From the NCBI GenBank assembly GCA_020636495.1, contig JACJXQ010000008.1:2418001-2482000 (forward strand): a stretch of DNA of 64,000 nt. The letters run 5' to 3'. The DNA comes from Chitinophagales bacterium. GTDB taxonomy: Bacteria; Bacteroidota; Bacteroidia; Chitinophagales; Chitinophagaceae. The translations under genes were made by a program, and so were the position numbers. The notes beneath the pieces are model-generated. The model saw only the letters and a list, made by a program, of their open reading frames with translations. It had not been told where the DNA came from and made no database searches. Position 1 is the first letter of the stretch; every line of letters starts with the position of its first letter. Of this stretch, positions 7,897 to 15,237 are shown in pieces.

Positions 7897-8565
7897 TTAA
7901 TCTATCAGGTACATCAGCCTGAGGCTGAAAAGGTCGTTGAACTGGGCATATGAATTTTGCCAAACCGGTATTCTTGCCGCAGCCCGAATCGATTTTGTAG
8001 AACGCTGATAACGCCCCATCAGGAACCACCCTTTCCCTATCTGCAATCCTCCCCCGAATACAAAATTTACATCATCATCATTGAACCTGTTAATATCAGG
8101 GTCGATATTCACCGGCTGATCAGTATAAATATCTTCGCTGGATTTTACAAGCCGGGCATATGCCGCACCAACCCCGATATGCCACCTGGGTGTGAAGTTA
8201 TAATGCAGCATAAAAGGTATTTCTACATAATTCAGGTCCAGCCAGTATTGTTCAAAAAATTCACCTGTGTAAACTGAGGTTTTCTGAGCAATACCCCTGC
8301 TACCCTTTTGTGTATATAACAACTCAAGATCAGCCATCACCTTGGGCAGGAAACGTACATATACAGTACCGCCAAATACCCAACCAGCCTTTTTATAACC
8401 TCCGTAACTATCACCATCTACGGTAGTAAAATTGCCTCCAGCTGTAAAACCACCAAAGAAAACCTGCTCTTTGTCTGGCGAAAAGAAATGACTTTTTTCC
8501 TGTGCGCTACTTCTTGTAGCACAACAGGCCAGCATTACTACCATCAACCACAAACCCTTATTCAT
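7897..8565 (-). CDS. Outer-membrane beta-barrel protein (paralogue 1)
   Basis: 222 residues with a signal peptide (MNKGLWLMVVMLACCATRSSAQ) and the layout of small Bacteroidota porin-like barrels: FFGGFTAGGNFTTVDGD, LELLYTQKGS, LNYVEIPFML, WHIGVGAAYARL and a final LRLMYLID strand. These PorT-like barrels have about eight strands. The neighbour at 8604 is a clear paralogue with the same landmarks in the same order, so the pair arose by tandem duplication. They are 38 bases apart and probably cotranscribed. Cargo or partner is unknown. Confidence 0.8.
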   Translation of the reverse strand: MNKGLWLMVVMLACCATRSSAQEKSHFFSPDKEQVFFGGFTAGGNFTTVDGDSYGGYKKAGWVFGGTVYVRFLPKVMADLELLYTQKGSRGIAQKTSVYTGEFFEQYWLDLNYVEIPFMLHYNFTPRWHIGVGAAYARLVKSSEDIYTDQPVNIDPDINRFNDDDVNFVFGGGLQIGKGWFLMGRYQRSTKSIRAAARIPVWQNSYAQFNDLFSLRLMYLID

Positions 8566-8603
8566 TCTTTTTAGTTAGCTGTTACAACCAGAGATAATAT
8601 GCA

Positions 8604-9269
8604 CTACCCGAACAGGTACATCAACCTGAGGACATGCATGTTGTTATATTGCTCTGCACGCCCGAATTCAGGATATATCTTTGTCCGTACCGGGAATAAT
8701 GAATATTGAAAACGATAAGTAAGGAACAGTCCTTTGTATAGGTGCAGACTTCCGCTTATCAGGAAATTCAGGTCCGACTTCTTGAACGGATAGTCGTCCA
8801 GGTTTATTGTGTTCGGGAAGTTGGGCGTAGTAGTAACAGTTTCTTTATAATTGATGAGCCTTGAATAAGAAAGCCCCGCCCCGAAATGACTCTTACGCTT
8901 GTCAAAATAGTTGATCATGATGGGTATCTCAGCATAATTCAGGTCAATCCTGTAATTAGTGATCAGGTAAGTCTTGTTGTTAGATTGTTGTGTTTTGTTT
9001 GACTTAGACCCCTTCTGGGTGTACAATATCTCAACGCTACCGGCTATCTTATTAGCCAACTCGGCATATGCAATACCCCCTACCGTGAAACCAGGTTTAC
9101 TGTACCCGGCAAAATTATCGCCGTCCACCTGCGAAAAAGTTGAACCGGCTATCAATCCACCATAGAAAGTCCTTTCATCATCCACATAATAATTTTGTGC
9201 ATAGGTGTTATTTATCATCCCTGCCATCAAAACCACTAATAATAGCGTTATTTTTCTAAATTTGACCAT
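8604..9269 (-). CDS. Outer-membrane beta-barrel protein (paralogue 2)
   Basis: 221 residues, paralogue of the 7897 product. Shared landmarks: TFYGGLIAGSTFSQVDGDNF, GSVEILYTQKGS, DLNYAEIPIMI, GAGLSYSRLI and LRLMYLFG at the end. The signal peptide is ITLLLVVLMAGMINNTYAQ. The start codon lies only 18 bases from the start of the divergent gene at 9288. A perfect TATATTTG box on this strand (9296-9303) lies inside that neighbour. Function beyond being a small porin-like barrel is unknown. Confidence 0.8.
   Translation of the reverse strand: MVKFRKITLLLVVLMAGMINNTYAQNYYVDDERTFYGGLIAGSTFSQVDGDNFAGYSKPGFTVGGIAYAELANKIAGSVEILYTQKGSKSNKTQQSNNKTYLITNYRIDLNYAEIPIMINYFDKRKSHFGAGLSYSRLINYKETVTTTPNFPNTINLDDYPFKKSDLNFLISGSLHLYKGLFLTYRFQYSLFPVRTKIYPEFGRAEQYNNMHVLRLMYLFG
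9257..9264 (+). promoter_or_regulatory. -7 box (TAAATTTG) for the 9288 gene
   Basis: Perfect TAnnTTTG match just before the start codon of the divergent barrel gene. The expected start site near 9270 gives a leader of about 17 bases. No clear TTTG was found at the -33 position. Confidence 0.45.
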
Positions 9270-9287
9270 CGAAACCGGATTTTGCTA

Positions 9288-9590
9288 ATGAGCTTCAAAT
9301 ATACTGCAAACACCCTTAAAAAAATGGAACAGCTTTTTGAAGAAGCTAACTTTACCATTCGTTACGAAAGGGGTAATTTCAACTCGGGTTATTGTATCCT
9401 TGATGAACGCCGTGTGGCTGTCATCAATAAATTCCTTGACATGGAAGGACGTATTAATGTCCTCATTGAGATATTACCCAGTCTTAACGTAAAAGAGGAG
9501 GAACTTAGTACAGAAATGCAAAAATGGTACAAGACAGTACAGAACGCTAATCCCGGAAATAATTCCGTACAATCTGAAATTGAAGCCTGA
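9288..9590 (+). CDS. Small conserved protein upstream of MBL-fold hydrolase
   Basis: 100 residues from the ATG at 9288; the frame also has a TTG at 9282. The sequence has no signal or membrane segment. It contains FRYERGNFNSGYC-like text (ERGNFNSGYCILDERRVAVI), followed by NKFLDMEGRINVLIEILPSL. Small cytoplasmic proteins of this kind occur in front of the metal-dependent hydrolase in related genomes as I recall, but no function is established. It is 2 bases from the next gene, so the two are surely one transcript. Confidence 0.65.
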   Translation: MSFKYTANTLKKMEQLFEEANFTIRYERGNFNSGYCILDERRVAVINKFLDMEGRINVLIEILPSLNVKEEELSTEMQKWYKTVQNANPGNNSVQSEIEA

Positions 9591-9592
9591 TC

Positions 9593-10357
9593 GTGAAAGT
9601 GACATTCCTCGGTACCGGAACTTCGCTAGGCGTACCCCTTATCGGGTGCAGTTGCCCTGTATGTACCTCAGCTGATAAAAGAGATAACCGACTCCGCTGT
9701 TCTATATGGATAGAAACACCGGAAGTGAGCGTAGTAATAGATTCGGGCCCTGACTTTCGCTACCAGATGCTGCGCGCAGGTGTAAAGCATCTTGATGCTA
9801 TTGTGTATACCCATGGGCATAAAGACCATGTAGCAGGTATGGATGATGTACGAGCATACAACTTCTTCTCAAAGGAGCCGATGCACCTTTATGCCACAGA
9901 AGAAACGCAGCAAACACTCAAGAGAGAATTCTCATATGTTTTTAGCGATATACAGTACCCGGGTATACCGAGAGTTGACCTGAATACAATAAACGCACAA
10001 ACCCCATTTGCAATTAAAGGATTGAAGTTTACCCCTATCCTGGTGAAACATATGTATATGGATGTACTTGGTTTCAGGGTAGGAGACTTCACCTATATAA
10101 CTGATGCTAATTATATTTCACCTGAAGAAGCAGAGAAGATAAAAGGAAGTAAAACACTGGTATTAAATGCCTTACGCCACGAACAACACCCCTCACATTA
10201 TACACTCGACGAGGCAATTGACGTGGCTAAAGGTATAGGAGTAGAAGAAACCTATTTCACGCACATCAGTCACCAACTGGGTAGACATGAAGATGTAGAA
10301 CGCCAACTACCCGAAGGTTTCCACCTGTCTTATGATGGACTGACACTTGATTATTAA
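9593..10357 (+). CDS. MBL-fold metal-dependent hydrolase, PhnP-like
   Basis: 254 residues beginning with GTG at 9593, 2 bases after the previous stop. The metallo-beta-lactamase metal motif THGHKDH is at residues 73-79. Further ligands are likely in LVKH, TDAN and the late FTHISHQLGRH segment. The N-terminal cluster GCSCPVCTS gives three cysteines like the structural zinc site of PhnP cyclic phosphodiesterases. That makes a phosphodiesterase the best guess for its activity, but the true substrate is unknown. Confidence 0.8.
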   Translation: MKVTFLGTGTSLGVPLIGCSCPVCTSADKRDNRLRCSIWIETPEVSVVIDSGPDFRYQMLRAGVKHLDAIVYTHGHKDHVAGMDDVRAYNFFSKEPMHLYATEETQQTLKREFSYVFSDIQYPGIPRVDLNTINAQTPFAIKGLKFTPILVKHMYMDVLGFRVGDFTYITDANYISPEEAEKIKGSKTLVLNALRHEQHPSHYTLDEAIDVAKGIGVEETYFTHISHQLGRHEDVERQLPEGFHLSYDGLTLDY

Positions 10358-10407
10358 CGAATTAACATAACATACTTAACTTAGCCTACTGCTAACAAGT
10401 AATCAAT

Positions 10408-10956
10408 ATGAAAAAACTGACAAGTACATTATTTATCCTGGCAATTGGCATCATATCTGCTCAGGCACAATACCAGAATGAAAAGATAAAGGTAGGAGAT
10501 GTTGCACCTGATATAGCCTACCCTACCCCTAAAGGCGATACAATTAGACTGTCTGAAATAAACAATAAAAGGTATGTACTGATAGACTTCTGGGCAAGCT
10601 GGTGCGGACCATGCCGCAGGGCCAACCCAAGGCTGGTAAGCATGTACCGCGAATACAAGGATAAAAAGTATGTTGATGCTAAAAAAGGCTTTACTGTATT
10701 AAGCGTTTCACTTGACCAGGATAAAGAGAAGTGGATAGCTGCAATAGCCAAGGACAGCCTGGAATGGGAATACCATATGAGTGACCTGGGTGGCTGGAGT
10801 GCCGCCCCGGCGCAGACTTATGGCGTACAATTCGTACCACAAGCCGTGCTGGTAGGCCCTGATGGCAAGATACTGGCCACTTACAACTCTGCTGAGTTGG
10901 CTGCCGAAGAACTGGACAAACATGTAAAATCAAAGAAGAAAAAGAAGAAGGGTTGA
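10408..10956 (+). CDS. Exported thioredoxin-fold protein, TlpA/ResA type
   Basis: 182 residues with a signal peptide ending in SAQAQ and a thioredoxin fold: VGDVAPDI at the start, WASWCGPC with the redox cysteines at 66 and 69, and the cis-Pro region at FVPQ. TlpA-like proteins reduce or transfer disulfides in the periplasm. The C-terminus is a lysine run (SKKKKKKG). The gene lies between the MBL hydrolase and L31 genes; the L31 promoter overlaps its stop codon. Confidence 0.85.
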   Translation: MKKLTSTLFILAIGIISAQAQYQNEKIKVGDVAPDIAYPTPKGDTIRLSEINNKRYVLIDFWASWCGPCRRANPRLVSMYREYKDKKYVDAKKGFTVLSVSLDQDKEKWIAAIAKDSLEWEYHMSDLGGWSAAPAQTYGVQFVPQAVLVGPDGKILATYNSAELAAEELDKHVKSKKKKKKG

Positions 10957-10959
10957 TTT

Positions 10960-10991
10960 TTTGTTGGATATTAAAATAAAAACTACCTTTG
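10960..10991 (+). promoter_or_regulatory. Promoter of the L31 gene
   Basis: TTTG at 10960-10963, a 20-base spacer and TACCTTTG at 10984-10991: a perfect Bacteroidota housekeeping promoter. The start site would be near 10998, giving a leader of about 44 bases. It overlaps the end of the upstream coding region by a few bases only. Confidence 0.85.
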
Positions 10992-11041
10992 CACACTTAT
11001 TAAAACAGTATGGCAAAATCCATACACCAAAAATTAATATA

Positions 11042-11293
11042 ATGAAAAAAGGCATACACCCGGAAAGTTATCGTTTAGTTGTCTTCAAAGACATGTCTAA
11101 CGATTATACGTTTATTACACGTTCTACTGCTCCTACCAAAGAAACTATTGAGTGGGAAGATGGTAAAGAATACCCACTGATCAAGGTGGAGATATCTCAC
11201 AAATCTCACCCGTTCTATACTGGTAAATCAGTATTTGTGGATACAGCAGGTCGTATCGACAAGTTCAATAAACGTTACGGTAAGAAGAAATAA
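11042..11293 (+). CDS. rpmE2: 50S ribosomal protein L31 type B
   Basis: 83 residues from the ATG at 11042 (MKKGIHPESYRLVVFKDMSN). The frame extends further upstream, but the strong promoter at 10960-10991 lies there. The segments SNDYTFITRST, YPLIKVEISHKSHPFYTGK and GRIDKFNKRYGKK are diagnostic for L31. The zinc-binding cysteines of the C+ form are absent, which makes it the zinc-independent B type. A strong terminator follows. Confidence 0.95.
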   Translation: MKKGIHPESYRLVVFKDMSNDYTFITRSTAPTKETIEWEDGKEYPLIKVEISHKSHPFYTGKSVFVDTAGRIDKFNKRYGKKK

Positions 11294-11323
11294 TCTTCTC
11301 GAACATACTTGCATTAAGCAGCT

Positions 11324-11350
11324 AAAATCCCGACTTTTGTCGGGATTTTT
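11324..11350 (+). terminator. Intrinsic terminator after L31
   Basis: Eleven-bp stem AAAATCCCGAC (11324-11334) with GTCGGGATTTT (11339-11349) around TTTT, running into a T-tract. Confidence 0.85.
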
Positions 11351-11410
11351 AGTTTTTCATAAAGTACTCTATCCCGGTTTCCGGTAGTACGAAGGGTGGT
11401 AAACAATAGT

Positions 11411-12616
11411 ATGAAGTATATACTCTTTGACAGTGAGTTGCGTAACAGGCTTTTGCCGTTTACCCATACTCGCCCGGTAGCTGATATCCGCTGCGGTATC
11501 ATGACCATGCGCGAACGATGGGAGTATTTCATACAACAAGCAACGGGTACACTTACCGTAGCCTACCTACAGGACGTTTTCCCTCAAAATGGCAGCGGAG
11601 ATAACCTCTTTATCAACGGCGCCGTTTTCGCCACAAAAGACCTGTGGGAACATATCAGCCAATTGCAGCCACAACAACAACTGGTTTCCGGAGACTTGAT
11701 AATCGCAGCCCGGGTAACCGACAGCGTTGTCAAGTTTGGCAATAAGATACAGGTGGATACAACGGTACAAGAAATACCTTATACCGGAATAGTTAATCAC
11801 CTACAACACAACTGGGATATCTTCTCCTTTAACGACAAAGCGATAGCTGATGATTTTGTCATACTAACTGCTGGTAGAACCAGTCAGCCTATGCCTGGCA
11901 ATGTTATGGTTACGGGTTCGGAACAACTCTTTATAGAGGAAGGAGCTGAAATAAGTGCCGGATGTATCATCAATGCATCCACAGGCCCTGTATATATAGG
12001 CAGAAACGCCAACCTGCTGGAGGGCGGTATGCTCAGGGGGCCGATAGCTATTTGCGAAGGGGCGGTAACTAAGATGGGGGCCAAGATATACGGAGGCACA
12101 ACTATAGGCCCGGGCTGTAAAGTGGGCGGCGAAATAAGCAATGTGGTATTTTTTGCCAACAGCAATAAAGGACACGATGGCTACCTGGGCAACTCCGTAA
12201 TTGGTGAATGGTGCAACCTGGGTGCAGATACCAATTGCTCTAACCTGAAGAATAATTACGATGCTGTAAAGATATGGGATGAATATAGCTTTAAGTCCGT
12301 CGCTACTGGACTCACTTTCTGCGGATTACTCATGGGCGACCATTCCAAATCAGGTATCAATACTATGTTCAATACGGGTACTGTAGTTGGTGTATCCGCG
12401 AATATATATGGAGGCAATTTCCCCGAAAAATTTGTCCCTTCATTTGCATGGGGTGGCAGCGAAGGCATGACCACGTATCGACTGGAAAGAGCTATGGAAA
12501 CAGCCGGCAGGATGATGGCAAGAAGAGGAAAATCCCTGTCTGCCGATGAAATAAAAATGTATGAACATATCTTTGCAGCCACTCAGGAACAAAGAGATCT
12601 GTTCGCTAACAAATGA
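11411..12616 (+). CDS. GlmU-like UDP-N-acetylglucosamine pyrophosphorylase, Bacteroidota type
   Basis: 401 residues from the ATG at 11411 (a GTG at 11396 is less likely). The N-terminal half has the nucleotidyltransferase block FDSELRNRLLPFTHTRPVAD followed by GIMTMRERW. This is the signature of the alternative GlmU found in Bacteroidota. The C-terminal half is a left-handed beta-helix with hexapeptide repeats (GAEISAGCIINAS, GPVYIGRNANL, GNSVIGEWCNLGADTNCSNLK). It probably makes UDP-GlcNAc for peptidoglycan and glycans. It lies 24 bases before tpiA and may share a transcript. Confidence 0.85.
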   Translation: MKYILFDSELRNRLLPFTHTRPVADIRCGIMTMRERWEYFIQQATGTLTVAYLQDVFPQNGSGDNLFINGAVFATKDLWEHISQLQPQQQLVSGDLIIAARVTDSVVKFGNKIQVDTTVQEIPYTGIVNHLQHNWDIFSFNDKAIADDFVILTAGRTSQPMPGNVMVTGSEQLFIEEGAEISAGCIINASTGPVYIGRNANLLEGGMLRGPIAICEGAVTKMGAKIYGGTTIGPGCKVGGEISNVVFFANSNKGHDGYLGNSVIGEWCNLGADTNCSNLKNNYDAVKIWDEYSFKSVATGLTFCGLLMGDHSKSGINTMFNTGTVVGVSANIYGGNFPEKFVPSFAWGGSEGMTTYRLERAMETAGRMMARRGKSLSADEIKMYEHIFAATQEQRDLFANK

Positions 12617-12640
12617 TCATATTACAAAATCAAAATACTT

Positions 12641-13405
12641 ATGCGTAAAAAAATAGTTGCAGGCAACTGGAAAATGAACCTTGATATTGAGGAAGGTAAA
12701 GAACTGATCAGTGGGATACTGAATGGCTTACCCCCGGTTAACGCTGATAATCTTGTCGTTATTTGCCCTCCGTACATCCACCTGCAACAGGCTGCACAGC
12801 TTACACAAAATACGCAACATGTGCATGTAGGTGCGCAAAACTGCTATACAGAAGAATCAGGAGCTTATACAGGTGAGATCTCTGCTAAAATGGTAAAAAG
12901 TACAGGTGCTGAATATGTGATACTAGGCCACTCTGAGCGCAGGGAATACTTCAACGAGACCAATGAGATGCTGGCAAAGAAAACAGACATCGCACTGGCT
13001 AATGGCCTGAACGTGATATTCTGTTGCGGTGAGCCGCTGGAAGTACGCGATGCAGATACGCAAAACAGCTATGTAGAAAAACAAATTGTAGAAGGCCTGT
13101 TCCACCTGGACGCTGCACAATTCAATAATATAACCATAGCATACGAACCTATATGGGCTATTGGTACCGGCCGTACTGCCAGCACTGAGCAGGCCCAGGA
13201 TATGCACGCACACATACGCTCAGTATTGGCCAATAAATACGGACAGGAAGTAGCTGACAACACCAGCATATTGTATGGCGGAAGTTGCAAACCCTCAAAT
13301 GCAAATGAGCTTTTTGCATGTGCAGATGTGGATGGAGGATTAATAGGCGGAGCCGCACTCAAAGCTGCTGACTTCCATGGAATTATAGCAGCGATGGGAG
13401 CCTAA
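12641..13405 (+). CDS. tpiA: Triosephosphate isomerase
   Basis: Glycolytic enzyme interconverting glyceraldehyde 3-phosphate and dihydroxyacetone phosphate. The 254 residues match the family. Visible active-site parts are GNWKMN (Lys11), GHSERR (catalytic His), YEPIWAIGTGRTAS (catalytic Glu and the mobile loop), LYGGSCKPSNA and DGGLIGGAAL (phosphate binding). It is the second gene after the GlmU-like protein. The tRNA-Glu promoter starts just beyond its stop. Confidence 0.97.
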   Translation: MRKKIVAGNWKMNLDIEEGKELISGILNGLPPVNADNLVVICPPYIHLQQAAQLTQNTQHVHVGAQNCYTEESGAYTGEISAKMVKSTGAEYVILGHSERREYFNETNEMLAKKTDIALANGLNVIFCCGEPLEVRDADTQNSYVEKQIVEGLFHLDAAQFNNITIAYEPIWAIGTGRTASTEQAQDMHAHIRSVLANKYGQEVADNTSILYGGSCKPSNANELFACADVDGGLIGGAALKAADFHGIIAAMGA

Positions 13406-13425
13406 AAATATTTTTGAAACAAAAT

Positions 13426-13456
13426 TTTGAGATAAAAAATCAACTCCCTATCTTTG
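13426..13456 (+). promoter_or_regulatory. Promoter of tRNA-Glu
   Basis: TTTG at 13426-13429, 19 bases, TATCTTTG at 13449-13456; perfect consensus. The predicted start site lies about 12 bases before the mature tRNA. Confidence 0.8.
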
Positions 13457-13474
13457 CAATCCCAAATCGGGTAC

Positions 13475-13546
13475 GCCGCGTTGGTCAAGGGGTTAAGACG
13501 CCTCCCTTTCACGGAGGAATCACGGGTTCGATTCCCGTACGTGGTA
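13475..13546 (+). tRNA. tRNA-Glu (TTC)
   Basis: Cloverleaf of 72 bases. The acceptor stem GCCGCGT pairs with ACGTGGT (two G-U pairs). The anticodon stem is CCTCC/GGAGG with loop CTTTCAC, so the anticodon is TTC. The T arm is ACGGG/CCCGT around TTCGATT. CCA is not encoded. Confidence 0.95.
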
Positions 13547-13548
13547 CA

Positions 13549-13582
13549 AAAAAAGGGCAACTATTATTAGTTGCCCTTTTTT
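13549..13582 (+). terminator. Terminator after tRNA-Glu
   Basis: Fifteen-bp stem (13549-13563 with 13568-13582, core GGGCAACTA/TAGTTGCCC) with a T-run. The TTG in its 3' arm (13571-13573) is placed correctly to be the -33 element for the next tRNA. Confidence 0.85.
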
Positions 13583-13601
13583 ATTTTTAGTCGTTATTTT
13601 G
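13571..13601 (+). promoter_or_regulatory. Probable promoter of tRNA-Arg(CCG)
   Basis: TTG at 13571-13573, 20 bases, TTATTTTG at 13594-13601 (one mismatch to TAnnTTTG). The start site would be near 13608, 6 bases before the tRNA. The -33 element lies inside the preceding terminator hairpin. Confidence 0.55.
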
Positions 13602-13613
13602 TACGTCTCTTCC

Positions 13614-13685
13614 GGCCTCGTAGTACAATGGATAGTATAAGAGTTTCCGAAGCTCCAGATACAGGTTCGATTCCTGTCGAGGCTA
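13614..13685 (+). tRNA. tRNA-Arg (CCG)
   Basis: Seventy-two-base cloverleaf. Acceptor GGCCTCG pairs with CGAGGCT, the D stem is GTAC/GTAT, and the anticodon loop TTCCGAA reads CCG. The T arm is ACAGG/CCTGT around TTCGATT. The first anticodon-stem pair is an A-C mismatch. Acceptor and T arms are the same as in the tRNA-Arg(CCT) at 21443. Confidence 0.92.
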
Positions 13686-13710
13686 CTACACAGTTTATAA
13701 GCTTATCCTG

Positions 13711-13752
13711 ATACTAAGAAAGGACAGCCGTTCGGCTGTCCTTTCTTAGTAT
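13711..13752. terminator. Long bidirectional terminator
   Basis: Near-perfect palindrome with 20-base arms (13711-13730 and 13733-13752). It lies between the tRNA-Arg and the convergent mini-lipoprotein gene and can end transcription from both sides. Confidence 0.85.
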
Positions 13753-13765
13753 TCCTTTTATCATT

Positions 13766-13993
13766 TTAAAGGTGACAATTACGGGTTTCCCAGTTGTTAT
13801 CTTTTTCAAAGTTCTCACAGGCATCATTGGCATCTATCCTGGTCTGATTCTTGAGTGTGTAGGTCTCTGTACTACTTACTCCTAAAGCATTTTCAGAGTC
13901 GCAGGTGCATACATAATCCTTCTTACAAGCTGTAAACAACACCGGCATTAATAATGCTATTGCTGCTGTTTTTATCATGTTACTCGGTTTCAT
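13766..13993 (-). CDS. Cys-rich mini-lipoprotein (family member 1)
   Basis: 75 residues with lipoprotein signal IKTAAIALLMPVLFTAC. After the lipidated Cys comes the pattern CKKDYVCTC, then a Ser/Thr-rich linker, DANDACENFE, and a final NCHL. Two more proteins in this window share C-x-K-x-Y-x-C-x-C, one central Cys and one C-terminal Cys: those at 21598 and 28771. The four non-lipid cysteines could form two disulfides, as expected in the periplasm or at the cell surface. I do not know this family by name. The gene lies beside tRNA-Arg(CCG), in convergent orientation. Confidence 0.75.
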   Translation of the reverse strand: MKPSNMIKTAAIALLMPVLFTACKKDYVCTCDSENALGVSSTETYTLKNQTRIDANDACENFEKDNNWETRNCHL

Positions 13994-14002
13994 AACTATA
14001 TG

Positions 14003-14043
14003 TTTTGGTTAATGATAAAACACTAACTGTAGGTCAAAAGTTC
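14003..14043 (-). promoter_or_regulatory. Possible ECF-sigma promoter of mini-lipoprotein 1
   Basis: On the minus strand GAACTT (14038-14043), a 16-base spacer, GTTTTATC (14014-14021), then ATTAACCAAAACATAT before the ATG. It matches the arrangement before the small membrane protein gene at 3855-4001. Confidence 0.45.
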
Positions 14044-14252
14044 AACAAAATGAACTGCCCGGTATCTGACATGTGATATAAAAGACCTTGAAAACCAATG
14101 CCGATAACCAATCACGGCTATTCTATAAATAAACGTTAACGTGTGCCACTTGGTCTGGAATGAGTCATCTAAATCACAGCTTTCTATTTTAGGAAAATAC
14201 TAAGACAATCAAACCTTAATTCTTCCTTATCTTTATTTTAAACCCATTAAGC

Positions 14253-15236
14253 ATGGCCAGGTTTGCCATATTATTAGCGTTCACTTTCTACATGCAAACA
14301 ATATTTGCACAGGACCTGTCAGGCAAATGGTATGGCAACTATGGCAAAACTTTCCTGAGTACCAATGTTGATGAACTAATTGTAGAGCTTGAACTGTATA
14401 ACGACTCACTGATCAGAGGCACAACTAAATTATTTTATAGCCGGAACAATTATGAACACTACGTCATAAAAGGCGTATACAGTAAAGAAGATTCAACTAT
14501 ATTCTTCAGAGAGGTTTCTGAAATTGAAGTGCGCCTCGGCACGCTCAACTCCAATGTCATGGGCAATTACACCATGAAGCTGAAAGATTATGGAGGTGTA
14601 TTGCGCTTTGAAGGTAAATGGCGGGACAACAAGACCGGGCTGATGCAGATGATGGCTACATCAGTATGGATACAAAAGTTACCTCCCATAGAAGTGGTAC
14701 CCCCCAAAGAGATCCTTAACGATTACCCTGTAGTTACATTACCTGCTGTTACTAAAATAACCCAGCCTGTGCACGCTGCCATCCCTCTCCAACATAACTT
14801 CCTTACTCACCCAAAACTTATGAATATCGCATCGGATAAAAAACAGGCAATATCGGCACCGGATACTAACTTAAAACGTAACACAACAATAGACCATGCT
14901 ATCGGCGTAAAAGAGATAGAAACAGATTCGGTAAAAATAGAAGTATATGATAACGCAAAAATAGATGGTGATATAATATCCATATACGTGGACGATAATC
15001 CAGTCCTGTACAAAAAGGGAATTAACGAGATTCCACTTGTATTCTATGTTACATTAAACAAAGCACTACCTGTACATACTATCAAGATGACCGCAGAGAG
15101 CTATGGTTCAATGCCGCCCTGTACGGCACATATCACCATCACAGCAGGCAAACAAAAATACGAGTTTGACCTCGAGAGCTATTTTGATAAGAATGCTGCA
15201 TTCACGTTACGGTTAGACCAGGCAGTACCAAAATAA
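14253..15236 (+). CDS. Secreted two-domain beta-rich protein
   Basis: 327 residues with a signal peptide (MARFAILLAFTFYMQTIFAQ). The N-terminal domain (about 20-150) is lipocalin-like: GKWYGNYGKTF and repeated strands ending GKWRDNKTGLMQM. A low-complexity linker follows (about 150-225). The C-terminal domain contains IEVYDNAKIDGDIISIYVDD, a motif seen repeatedly in secreted proteins of Chitinophagaceae. The molecular role is unknown. It ends one base from the convergent phosphatase gene. Confidence 0.65.
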   Translation: MARFAILLAFTFYMQTIFAQDLSGKWYGNYGKTFLSTNVDELIVELELYNDSLIRGTTKLFYSRNNYEHYVIKGVYSKEDSTIFFREVSEIEVRLGTLNSNVMGNYTMKLKDYGGVLRFEGKWRDNKTGLMQMMATSVWIQKLPPIEVVPPKEILNDYPVVTLPAVTKITQPVHAAIPLQHNFLTHPKLMNIASDKKQAISAPDTNLKRNTTIDHAIGVKEIETDSVKIEVYDNAKIDGDIISIYVDDNPVLYKKGINEIPLVFYVTLNKALPVHTIKMTAESYGSMPPCTAHITITAGKQKYEFDLESYFDKNAAFTLRLDQAVPK

Positions 15237-15237
15237 G

